From NCBI RefSeq assembly GCF_015354405.1, contig NZ_JADKYP010000025.1, positions 24,166-88,165 of the forward strand: 64,000 nucleotides of DNA. The letters are read 5' to 3'. The position numbers and the translations under genes are program-made. The stretch is from Nocardia sp. BSTN01 (GTDB lineage Bacteria > Actinomycetota > Actinomycetes > Mycobacteriales > Mycobacteriaceae). Below are positions 44,169-56,700 of the stretch, in pieces (position 1 is the first letter of the stretch; every line of letters begins with the position of its first letter). The notes below the pieces were generated by a model. That model was not told where the DNA came from. It searched no databases and saw only the letters and a list, made by a program, of their open reading frames with translations.

Positions 44169-44750
44169 ATGCGGGAGTCGATCGTCAGCAGAACCACCCG
44201 GACTGCCGGGATGTCGAGCAGACGCATGACAGGACTACAGCGGCGGGAGCACATACGCGACATCGCCCGTGATGTTTTCGCGGAGTTCGGGTATTCGGCA
44301 ACGAGCACCGACATGATCGCTCGTGGGGCGGACGTCTCCCAGGCCTACGTGATTCGGCTGTTCGGTAGCAAGCGTCAACTGTTCCTCATGGGCTTGGAAC
44401 AGGCCTGGGACGGATTGGAGGCCATTGTTCGTGGCGCCTGGTTGCGAACAAATCCTCCTGCAGAGACACGGGATTGTCGTGCGGCACTGCTGGAGGATCC
44501 CATCCTGCCGATGCTGATCCAAGGATTCGCGGAGAGCGCGGATCCCGTTATCGGCGCGAGCATGCGCGACCGCTGCGGGGACCTGTACCGGCTGCTGCTT
44601 TCACATCCGCGGGCGTCGGCGGCCGAGGCTCGCCGGTTTCTGGCCGAGTGCGCCCTGATGGGGGCGTTGGTGGCGATCCGGGACACCGGGGCCGATGACG
44701 AACCCGCGCCGGGGCTCAGGGAACTGTTTGCGGCCTTCGGAATTAACTAG
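44169..44750 (+). CDS. TetR-family regulator within the biosynthetic operon
   Basis: The protein has 193 aa from ATG 44169; internal ATGs at 44211 and 44226 are possible. The DNA-binding part is typical: [51 protein letters not shown]. The C-terminal ligand domain is unlike characterised subfamilies. It sits between the broken ketoreductase and the NRPS (20-nt gap), so it is probably the pathway-specific regulator or controls export of the product. A small inverted repeat precedes it. Confidence 0.82.
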   Translation: MRESIVSRTTRTAGMSSRRMTGLQRREHIRDIARDVFAEFGYSATSTDMIARGADVSQAYVIRLFGSKRQLFLMGLEQAWDGLEAIVRGAWLRTNPPAETRDCRAALLEDPILPMLIQGFAESADPVIGASMRDRCGDLYRLLLSHPRASAAEARRFLAECALMGALVAIRDTGADDEPAPGLRELFAAFGIN

Positions 44751-44770
44751 CTTCGAGGATTGGACCAATA

Positions 44771-47700
44771 ATGCAGCGTGATCGAACCCGGCTTGAACTG
44801 ACTGCGGCTCAGCGCGAACTGCTGCTCGCCGAGGACCTCGACCGCGGTCTGGTTGGCAATCAATTCGGGTACATCGACCTGCATGCCGAGATCGATCCCG
44901 GAGTACTGTTCGATGCCATGCGCCACGTGTGGCGGGAGTCACGGACGCTTCGTGTGAATGTGGTGCGTGAGGGTGGCCGGGCGTGGCTGGTGGAGCGTGA
45001 CCGCGACGAGTTGTCCATCGGATTCCACGATCTTGGCGGCAACGACGATGCCGAGTATGCCGCGGACAGATTCATGGCGACCGAGTCCGAGGTGGCTTTC
45101 GATCCCGAACACGATCGGCTGCTGCGGGCACATCTTCTGCGGCTCGACGCGGGTCACTACTATCTCTATGTCACGTTCCACCACCTGATCATGGACGGAG
45201 TCAGTGTCCTGATCTGGGTGCAGCGCGTACTCGACGTCTATGCCGCCCTGGTGTCGGGTTCGAGTATCGAGCCCGCGGTGTTCGCCGGTCAGCAGGAAGT
45301 CCTCGAACACGAGCACGGTTTCCACGCCGCCGCACGAAGAGCAGCGCAGGAGTATTGGGCGGCGCTGCTGCCCCCGGACGTGGAGCCGCTCGCGCTGCCT
45401 GGAAGCGGGAACCCGGCACAGGCCGAATCCTGCCTCTCCCGCGGGGCCGCGATCCCGGCTCACATCCTCGACCAGCTAGCGAAGGCGGGGGCCGCCGAAC
45501 GACTGGCGCTTCCGTGTCTGCTGATCGCGGTGGGAGCCGCGCTCTCGTGGTCGCTCACTGGACGTGGTCAGTTCTGCCTCCAGGTCCCGGTCTCGAATCG
45601 TCGTGGGGCCATTAAGAATACGCCCTGCCTGCTGGCCGACTCGATCCCGGTACCGATCGAAATGAATTTCGGTGACTCTCTCCTCGCCGTCGCCGCGCAG
45701 GTACAGCACCACCTCGGCGCCGCCCGCCGCCATTCTCGGTACGGTCTGGTGAATATTCGCCGCGACCTGGACCTCGCGGACAGTGGGCGAAACCCCTTCG
45801 GCCCATCGGTCAATGTGATCTCCTATCCCGACACCATGCTCCCGTCCGCCGAAGCCGCGGCCCCCCACATCGGCTCCACTGGGATCGCGGGTGACCTGTC
45901 GATCTTCTTCCAGTTTCCCGCGGGCTTATCGTCGGACGGATTCGTGACTATCGAGGCCAGCTCTCGCTTCTACTCCGACGCCGATCTCGAACTCTTCGTG
46001 AGAACGCTCGTCGCGTATCTCGATCGCGCAGTACTGGATCCGTCCGCGCCGGTCGGATCGGTACAGCTGCTCGATGCCGGTGAGCGCGCCCGAATCCTGA
46101 GCTGGAGCGGCGTGGCGTTAGAGGTCCCAGCCGACGCCACGACGGTTGTCGACATGCTCGAACGGCAAGTCGAGGCCGCCCCCGGCGCAATCGCCCTTGT
46201 GTCGGGGACGGAACAACTTTCGTATCGCGAGCTGCACGCGCGGGCGAATCAGCTGGCTCGTGTGCTCATCGAACACGGCGTCGGCCCGGAATCGATTGTG
46301 GCCGTCGTATTGCCGCGGTCGATGGAGTTGATCGTCGCCCTGCTTGCGGTGTGGAAGGCCGGCGGGGCGTACCTGCCCGTGGACCCGGCCTATCCGCGTG
46401 AACGGCTCGATCACATTCTGACCCCTGCCCGTCCTGCACTGGTCATCGCCAATGGCGAGCAGGCTGCCGCGATCCCGCGCCTCGCAGGGGACACGGCGCC
46501 GCCCGTCCTGGCCATCGATGCCGATGGCACCGCTGTCACGATTGCGGCACAAAGAGATTCGAAGATTGCCGAAACTGAGCGCCGAAATCCGCTATGGCCT
46601 TCGCATCCCGCCTACGTCATCTATACCTCGGGCTCGACCGGGACGCCGAAGGGCGTCGTCGTCACCCACCGCAATGTCCGGGCCTTGTTCTCCGCCACCG
46701 CCGACCGATGCGGATTCACACGCGATGACGTGTGGGCCTGGTGCCATTCACAGGCGTTCGACTTCTCGGTGTGGGAGATCTGGGGTGCACTGGCGCACGG
46801 CAGCCGGCTGGTGGTGATTTCAAGCGAGATCGTCCGGTCACCCCGGGCCCTCTGGCGAGAGCTCATAGCGACGGGGGTCACGATCCTGAACCAGACGCCG
46901 TCGGCGTTCTACGGACTGATCGCCGAGTTGCCGTCCGTCGAGGCGGAGGCGCGGTTGCGCATGGTTGTCTTCGGCGGTGAGGCGCTCGACCCGGAAAGGC
47001 TCACGGAATGGCATGCCTATCGGGCGGATTCCGCGGCTCCTGTGCTGATCAACATGTATGGCATCACCGAGACGACCGTGCATGTCACCCACCTCGAACT
47101 CGCCGCCGAGCATTCGCAGTCGAATGCCAGCCCGATCGGCGTTCCCTTGTCGAGCCTGCGGGCCTATGTAATGGACGGCTGGTTGCGTCCGGTGCCGGTA
47201 GGCGTATCTGGCGAACTGTATGTGGCCGGTACTCAATTGGCCCGCGGGTACCTGGGGCGTGCAGGTTTGACGGCCTCCCGATTTGTCGCGGATCCGTTCG
47301 ACCTGGCGGGTGGCGGTCGGCTGTATCGCACCGGTGACGTCGTACGTTGGACCGCGGACGGCCGACTGGAGTATGTGGGCCGTAGCGATGACCAGGTGAA
47401 AATTCGAGGCTTCCGGATCGAACCCGGCGAGGTCACCTCGGTGCTCGAAGCGCATCCAGCGGTATCGCGTGCGGTGGTGGTCGCTCGAGGGAGCTCGACG
47501 GGTGGCGGAAGACAGCTGATCGGATACGTGACGACGGACGAATCGGTGCGGGGGAGAGGCGGCAACGGGGAGACCGAGCTTTTCGACCAGTGGCAGCGCG
47601 TCTACAAAGAGTCGTATTCGGGTCCTTCATCTTTCGAGTCCGATGCCGACTTCACCGGGTGGAACAGCAGCTACACCGGGCAGCCCATTCCGCTCGCGGA

Positions 47701-50700
47701 GATGCGGGATGCGGCGGGCGCGCATATCCGAGAGCTCGACCCGCGCCGGGTGCTCGAGGCGGACATCGGATCGCTCGCGATCGAGTTGCGACGTCACGTT
47801 GCCGACCGGCTGCCCGCGTTCATGGTGCCGGCTGCGGTGGTCGTTGTCGACCGATTCCCGTTGACGCCGAACGGGAAACTCGACAGGGACGCATTGCCGG
47901 ATCCGCAATTCCATGCGACTGCGCTCTATCGCGCTCCCGGTACCCGCGCCGAGGCGTTGCTGTCGGCGCTGTTCGCGGACGTGCTGGGTGTGGACCGCGT
48001 TGGCATCGACGACTCGTTCTTCGATTTGAGCGGCCATTCGCTACTGGCTACGCGCTTGGTGAGCAAGATCCGGTCGGAGTTGGGCGTCGAGATTCCGGTG
48101 CGCGCGGTCTTCGACCGCCCCACTGTCGCCGAGTTGGCGACCCAACTGTCCGACAGCGGCGGTGGTCGCGTTCCACTGGTCAGGACCGAACAGCGGCCAC
48201 TCCAGGTGCCATTGTCGTACGCTCAGGGACGGCTGTGGTTCATCCACCGGCTCGAGGGGCCATCGGCGACCTACAACATGCCGCTGGTACTGCGGCTGTC
48301 CGAGGATGTGGACGCGGCGGCAATGACTTCCGCGATCGGTGATCTCCTTGCTAGGCACGAGAGCTTGCGCACCGTGTTCACCGAAACCGACGGTATTGCC
48401 GCACAGCGGGTACTGGATGTGGACGCCTTCGCGCTGCCTGTGTCGGTAGCCGCGATCTACGACGACGCCGTCGATGACGCGGTGTCGGAGGCGGTCCGGT
48501 ATCCATTCGATCTGGCGGCCGAATTCCCGGTGCATGTACGCCTTCTACGCTGCCGGGACGTCGTGACCTCGGTGGTCGAGGGGCATGTGCTGGTCCTGGT
48601 GCTGCATCACATCGCGGGTGACGGATGGTCGCTCGCGCCCTTGCTGCGGGACCTCGGGGCCGCATATCGGGCCCGCCGCGCCGGATACGCGCCTACCTGG
48701 CGGCCGCTGCCGGTGCAGTACGTCGACTACACCCTGTGGCAGCGCGACCTGCTGGGGGACCCGGCAGATTCCGACAGCGTCATCGCCACCCAATTCGCTT
48801 ACTGGCGTGCGGAACTGGCCGGACTCCCGGATGTGATTCGGCTGCCCGCAGATCGGCCTCGCCCGCGGATCGCCTCCTATCGCGGCGATGCGATCGAGCT
48901 CGTTATCGATGCCGGGTTGCGGCGGAGGATCGAGGACCTCGCGGCGGCGACAGGTGCGACACCATCTATGGTGCTACAGGCGGCGCTGACGGTCCTGTTG
49001 TTCAAACTCGGTGCTGGCGAGGATATTTCGATCGGTTCACCGATCGCGGGCCGGACGGACGAGGCCCTCGACGAGCTGGTCGGGTTCTTCATCAATACCT
49101 GGGTATTGCGGACCGCTGTGAAGCCGACGGCATCGTTTTCCGACATCGTGTGGCAGGTTCGGGACAAGGCCCTGGAAGCGTACACGAACCAGGATCTTCC
49201 CTTCGAGCTCTTGGTCGAACTGCTGAACCCGGTCCGATCGCCGGCGCATCATCCGCTGTTTCAGGTCGCGCTAGCTTTCCAGAATAACGGCTGGCCGACA
49301 TTGGATCTCGGTGGCGACCCTGTCACACCGCGCTTCGTATTGACCAGCACGTCCCGGTTCGACCTGTTCTTCAGCATTGCCGACGTGTCCGGTACGGCGG
49401 GCTGGATCGGGTTCGTTGAATACTCGACCGACTTGTTCGACCGCGGCACCGTTGAGCAACTCGTGGAGCGGTTCGTGCGCCTGCTCTCGGCACTGACGGC
49501 CGCTCCTGACCGGCCAATCGGTGCCGCCGAAATCCTGAGCGATGGTGAGCGCGGCCGAATTCTCGAATTGTGGAGCGGGGCAGCGGAAGCCCACGCCGAA
49601 CCCGCTGCCGCCACTCTGACCGGACTGCTCGACAGGCAGGCCACCGTCACCCCCGACGTTGTCGCCTTGGTCTCGGGACCACGGGAATTGACCTACGATG
49701 AGCTGCATGCGAGCGCCAATCGGCTCGCGCGCGTGCTCATCGACTACGGGGTCGGTCCGGAAACTATTGTCGCCGTGGCCTTGCCCCGGTCGAGTGAACT
49801 GATCGTCGCGCTTCTGGCGGTGCTGAAGGCGGGTGGCGCGTATCTTCCGATCGATTGGGACTATCCGGCGGACCGGATCGGCTTCATCCTCACCGATTGC
49901 GCTCCGGTGCTGGTGATCACCGAGACCGCACCGGCCGGGCGGGTCGCTGAGCTGAGCCTCACCACGCCACCGCCGGTTCTCGTCCTCGACAACCCCGGGA
50001 CGATGATATCGGTCGCGCGGCGCGACAGCGAGCCGATCACCGATAGCGAACGCCGCCGCCCCCTCGAGCCACTGCATCCGGCCTACGTCATCTATACCTC
50101 CGGATCCACCGGCCGCCCAAAGGGCGTGGTGATCACGCAGCGGAATGTGGCGGCGGCGTTGGCCGAACTCGCCGCTAGAACCGGAATGACCAGCAGTGCC
50201 AGCGTACTCGCGAGCACATCGGTGGCGTTCGACGTCTCGGTGCTCGAGATCTTCACGGCCCTCGGCGTTGGAGCCCGGCTGGAGGTGGTCGACGACATTC
50301 TGGCGCTGATTGACCGCGGTGGCTGGACCGGCACCCTGCTCAGCACTGTTCCGTCCGCGTTCGTGGCATTGCTGGGCCGTGCGGATATACAGCTACGCTG
50401 CGAGACGATCGTTTTCATCGGCGAGGCATTGACCGACGCCCTTGTGGAGCGAATCGGAACCGAGTTGCCCGGTGTTCGCATCGTCAATGGCTACGGTCCG
50501 ACCGAGGCAACGGTCATAGTCACCGGTCAACCCATCGAACCCGGGATCACCGCCGTCTCGATCGGCGTTCCGCTCCCGGGTGTGCGGGCCTATGTGCTCG
50601 ACGGATGGTTGCGGCCGGTACCGGCTGGGGTCGCCGGTGAACTGTATGTGGCCGGGGAACAACTGGCCCGCGGCTATCTGGGGAGCGCCGGGTTGACGGC

Positions 50701-53700
50701 CGCACGATTTGTTGCCGACCCGTTCGATCCGAGTGGCGCGGGGCGGCTGTATCGGACCGGCGATGTGGTGCGTTGGACCACGCAGGGCGCCCTCGACTAT
50801 CTCGGCCGCGCCGACGACCAACTGAAGCTTCGGGGATTCCGCATAGAGCCCGGCGAGATTCAAGCGGCGATCGCGGCGCACCCGGCGGTCACTGCGGCGG
50901 TGGTCGTTGCCCGCGAGAGTGCCGATGGAGAGGGAAAACAGCTCATCGGATACGTCACGGCCGATGACACGACGGACAGCGACGTCGGCGCGGAAGTCGA
51001 ATTGGTAGGGCAACGGGTCTGTGACGAGCTGTGCGCGGGTGCACGGAGCGCGGTGCTCCCGGCGTCGGGGCCGGTGACCGATGTGTACCTGCCGGATTCG
51101 CCGCTGGCGGAGTCCGCGCGGTACACCAATACGCCTCGTGGTGGACTGCTCGCCGCCGACATCCGCCGTCATGCGGCGAAAACTCTGCCAGAGTATATGG
51201 TGCCCGCCGCGATTGTGGTTCTCGATCGGTTCCCGCTGACGCCCAACGGAAAACTGGACCGGGGGGCGCTGCCGGATCCACAGTTCGGTGCAGCCGACCG
51301 CTATCGCGCTCCGCGCGTACCCGTGGAGGAGCACCTGGCCGGGATGTTCGCGGCGGTACTGGGTCTGGCACGAGTCGGTATCGATGATTCGTTCTTCGAC
51401 CTGGGCGGGCATTCGCTGCTCGCAACTCGCCTGGCCAGTAGAATTCGTGCCGAGTTGGGTGTCGAGGTGCCGATCCGGACGATCTTCGACTGCCCTACGG
51501 TCGCCGAGCTTGCCGGACGGCTCAACGTGTCACAAACCGTGCGTCCGGCATTGGCGCGATGCCAGAGGCCCGATGCGGTTCCACTGTCGTTCGCCCAGCG
51601 GCGGCTGTGGTTCATCCACCGGCTCAAGGGACCATCGGCCACCTACAACATGTCGATGGCGGCGCGCTTGATCGGTGAGCTGGACATCATCGCGCTCATC
51701 GCCGCAGTAAGGGATGTCCTCGACAGGCACGAGTCACTGCGGACGACATTCGACGAGATCGACGGCGTACCGGTCCAGATCGTCCGCCCGGTCGTCGATA
51801 TCGGATCGCCGCTGGTCGTGGCAACCGCCGACACGGAGGCGGAGCTTGCCGACCTGGTGCGGCGCGCGGCCGATCACGAATTCGACATCGAGTCCGAGCT
51901 TCCGGTACGTGGGTGGGTGATTCGCGGGCCCGCAGGAGATCACACGCTGGTGCTGGTACTGCATCACATCGCGGGCGACGGCTGGTCGGTGACGCCTCTG
52001 TTCCGCGATCTTGCCCTCGCGTATCGGGCTCGCCGGGACGGGTACGCGCCGAGGTGGCAGTCGTTGCCGGTTCAGTATGTGGACTACACGCTGTGGCAGC
52101 GCGAGTTGCTGGGCGACGCCTCCGATCCGGAGAGCATGCTGTCGGGTCAGTTGGCCTACTGGCAGCGGGAACTGGCGGAGCTGCCCGATCTGATCCGCCT
52201 GCCGCTCGATTACTCCCGGCCTCGCGAAGCCACCCATCACGGTGAAACGGTGCCGTTCACCATCGACCGGTCGATGCGCCTAGCGGTGGAGCGCCTGGCC
52301 GCCGCGGCGGGAGCGACCCCGGTGATGGCGCTGCAGGCGGCATTGGCGGTGATGTTGTTCAAACTTGGTGCGGGTGAAGACATCCCGATCGGCTCACCGA
52401 TCGCCGGACGAACTGACGAGGCGCTCGACGAGCTGGTGGGCTGCTTCATTAATACCTGGGTCTTGCGTGCGCGGATCACCGCATCGGCCTCCTTCGATGA
52501 CCTGCTCGCCCAAGTGCGAGACAAGGCCCTGGCCGCATACGTGAATCAGGACCTGCCCTTCGAACTGCTGGTCGAACTACTCAACCCGAACCGTTCGACG
52601 GCGCATCATCCACTGTTCCAGGTCGCCTTGGCCTTCCAGAACAACCGCCCTTACGAGCTCGAGATCCCGGGTGTGGAGACCGTTGCCATCGCCCTGCCCG
52701 CTTACACGTCTCGATTCGACCTGTCGTTCACGTTCACCGACGACCCGTCCGTGAACGCTCTAGGCGGAGGCTGGGCCGGATCCGTCGAATTCGCCACCGA
52801 TTTGTTCGACCGGGTCACGGTCGAGCGGCTCGCGGCTCGCTTCCTGTGGGTATTGGGCACGCTGGTGGCCGCGCCCACTCTCGCGGTCGGCACCGTCGAC
52901 CTGCTCGACGATGCCGAGCGTGAACGAGTCCTTGGCGTATGGAGCGGTGCTGCCGTTGCGGCGCAAGAATATTCGTCGTCGACGATCCTGGAGCAGCTGG
53001 AAACGCAGGCCGTCAGGACACCCGAGGCCATCGCCGTTATCTCCGGCGCCGAGCAGCTGACATACCGCGAGCTGCACGCCCGAGCCAACCAGGTCGCGCG
53101 CCTGCTGATCGAGCGCGGAGCAGGACCGGAGACGATCGTTGCCGTCGCCCTGCCGCGGTCGAGCCGATTGGTCGTCACCCTGCTCGCAGTGCTGAAAGCC
53201 GGTGCCGCCTATCTGCCCATCGACCCGGACTATCCGCCGGACCGCATGGCGTTCATGCTGTCCGACGCCGACCCGATCCTGATTGTCGACACCGAGAACA
53301 TCATCGAATCTGCTGCGGTGCAGGATGATTCGACCGTCACAGACAACGAACGCCGGTACCCCGTCGAGTCCGCGCACCCCGCATACGTCATCTACACCTC
53401 CGGGTCCACCGGCACTCCGAAGGGCGTCGTGGTCAGCCAGGGAAATATCGCCCGCCTCGTACCCAACGCCTGGCGACCGGAGGTTAGGGAGTCGGTGCTG
53501 GTGCATTCGACGACGGCCTTCGACGCATCGACATATGAAATCTGGCCGACGCTCGCCTCGGGTGGTTCATTGGTTGTCGCCGAGCCGGGTTCATCGACCC
53601 CGACGGACATGGCCGCATTGATTCAGCGGCACCAGATTTCGAAGATCTTCGTGTCACCCGCGATCATGGCGGGGCTCGCCGACATCATCGCCGCCGACTC

Positions 53701-56700
53701 GGAAACGGGCGCGCTGAGATCGTTGACCGAGATACACACCGGCGGCGATCTGCTCGACCCGCTCGCCGCCCGCCGAACCACCTCGGCCAGGCCCGAGATC
53801 GGGATCCGGAATCTATACGGGCCGACGGAGGCGACCGTCGCCGTCACCTCGTTCGCGGTATCCGCGAATGACGACGGGCCGGTTCCCATCGGCGGTCCGA
53901 TGGCGGGCACACGGGTCTACGTGCTCGACGCTGGAATGCGGCCGGTCCCGGTGGGCATAGCCGGAGAACTATATGTAGCGGGCGGTCAATTGGCGCGCGG
54001 CTACCTGAGGCGGTCGGCACTGACCGCGACCAGATTCGTCGCAGATCCCTTCGACCGCGCCGGTGGCGGGCGGATGTACCGGACCGGCGATATGGTCAGG
54101 TGGAACACGGCGGGGTTCCTCGAATTCGTCGGCCGGGTAGACGACCAGGTGAAGATCCGAGGCTTCCGCATCGAACCGGGCGAGGTCGAGTCAGTTCTGG
54201 CGGCTCATCCTGGGGTCGGGCAGGCGATCGTGGTCGCCAGAGATGACAGGCTGATCGCGTATGTCACGCCGGCGCTGTCGAGATCGGGTGACCTCGACTC
54301 CCGTGACGTTCGGCGCTTCGTCGGCGCCCGACTCCCCGAGTTCATGGTTCCCGCCGCGGTCGTAGTCCTGGATCGATTCCCCGTGACGGCCAACGGAAAG
54401 ATCAATAAACGCGCGCTGCCCGAACCTCGATTCGTGTCGACTGCCGCCTACCGTGCACCGCGCGCAACCGCGGAGCAGGTGCTCGCGGATGTATTCGCCG
54501 ACGTGCTGGGCGTGGACCGGGTCGGTATCGACGACGACTTCTTCGAGGTCGGCGGCGACAGCATCCGCTCGATCCAGGTCGTATCGCGTGCGCGGATGGC
54601 CGGAGTGGTGCTCTCTCCGCGAGAAGTGTTCCAGCACCGCACGATTGCCTCGCTGGCCGCCCTAGCGGCAGACCGCCGCGACACCGGCCCTTCACTGGAC
54701 GAGTTGCCCGGAGGCGGCCTGGGCTGGGCGCCGTTGCTGCCGGTCGCCCGATGGGTCGGTCGGCACCAGGCCGGATTCGCGGCCTTCTCCCAGTCGTTGT
54801 TGCTGGATCTGCCCCGCGGAATCGACCGTGCCGCACTGGTGGCCACACTCACCGCGGTCGTCAATCACCATGACGGATTGCGCTCGCGTCTGGTTGAAGA
54901 CGACCGCGGGCAGGGCATAGAGATGCTGCCCCCGGGCACGGTGGACATCGAGGCATGCCTCAAGCGTGTCGAACTGGCCGATTCCGATGCGGCGGAGCGG
55001 ACGATCACGGTCGAGATCGATGCTGCGGCGCTGCGACTGCGCCCGCTCGATGGCGTCATGTTGCAATTCGTATGGTTCGACCGTGGACCGGACCAGCCCG
55101 GCCACCTGGGCTTCGTCGCCCACCACCTGGTGATCGACGGTGTGTCGTGGCGGATTCTGCTGCCGGATCTGATGGCCGCGTGGTCCGGGCTCCGCGCGGG
55201 GAACGACCCGGCGTTGCCTGCCGTTGGTACCTCCTTACGACGCTGGTCTCACGCAGTGCTCGCGGATGCCACCTCGAGCAGACGCGAATCCGAACTGGGA
55301 CAATGGCTATCGATTCTGGACTCGCCAGGCTCGGCATTGGGGGCACGCGTGCTGAACCCGGCCGTGGATGTGGTCGCTACCATCGACAGGATCGAAGTCG
55401 AGATCCCCGCCGTGGTTAGCGAGGCGGTACTGACCACGCTTCCAGCCCTCTTCCGCACTAGCGCCAATGACGGATTGCTGGCGGCCCTGGCCATATCCAT
55501 CGCGCAGTGGCGGCACGACCACAATGCCGCCATCGAGCCAATGCGGATCCAACTGGAAAGCCACGGCCGCGACGAGGACGCCGTCCCGGGCGCCGATCTC
55601 AGTCGTACGGTCGGCTGGTTCACCTCGGTCTTTCCCGTCCTGCTGGATGTCGGCGACCTGAATGTGAACGACGCGTGCGCGGGTGGCGCCGCGGCCGGGG
55701 TCCTGATCAAGCGGATCAAGGAGCAAGTGCGTGCCGTCCCGGACAGTGGGATCGGCTTCGGGCTGCTGCGGTACTTGAATCCAGATACAGCACCACTGCT
55801 GGGGCAATCGGCGGCTAGCGAGATCAGCTTCAATTATTTGGGCCGGTTCGCCGATCCCAGCGCGCGCACCGATGCCGAGGGTGGCGGCTGGACGCCGACT
55901 CCGGGCCGGTTTGGGGGCCCAGCGCTCGATCCGATGATGCCCGCGGTAGCGGCCCTGGACATCAATGCGATAGCTGTCGACACCGACCGGGGGCCGGAGC
56001 TACGCGCCGTCTTCGCGTTTCCGACCGGAGTACTCTCGCGGGAGACCGTGCGGCAGCTGGCTGATGGGTGGCGTACTGCGCTGGACGGGCTTGCCCGTTA
56101 CGTGGGCACCGTGGCAACCGGTGGGCTGACCCCGTCGGATCTGCCCCTGGTGCCATTGGATCAGGTGGGCATCGAAGCGCTCGAAACGCGTTATCGCGGC
56201 CTGGTCGACGTGTGGCCGGTGACGTCCATGCAGGCCGGGTTCTTGTTCCATTCCCAACTAGCCGAATCCGCATTCGATCCATATCAGATTCGGCTCACGA
56301 TGAGGATCGACTCCGCCGTGGACGCGGACCGGCTACGTCGGGCGGGACAAGCCCTGATGGAGCGATACCCCAGCCTGCGAACCGCGTATGTCGATGCCCC
56401 CCAAGGCAACCCGGTCGCAGTCGTCGTCGACGGTGTGGAGTTGCCCTGGCAGCTCCTCGATCTGAGTGAGCTACCGGATGCCGACGTGGCCGCCATTCTC
56501 GCCGAATTGGCGCAACGAGACCGCGAGACCCACTTCGATCTCGGCACCCCGCCGTTGCTGAGACTGGCCGTCGTCCGCACCGGACCCCGGCGCGCGCACA
56601 TCGCCCTGACGATTCATCACCTGGTATTCGACGGTTGGTCGCTGCCATTGATGATGCGGGATCTATTGCGGCTCTACGCCTTCGAGGGAGATCTCCGCGC

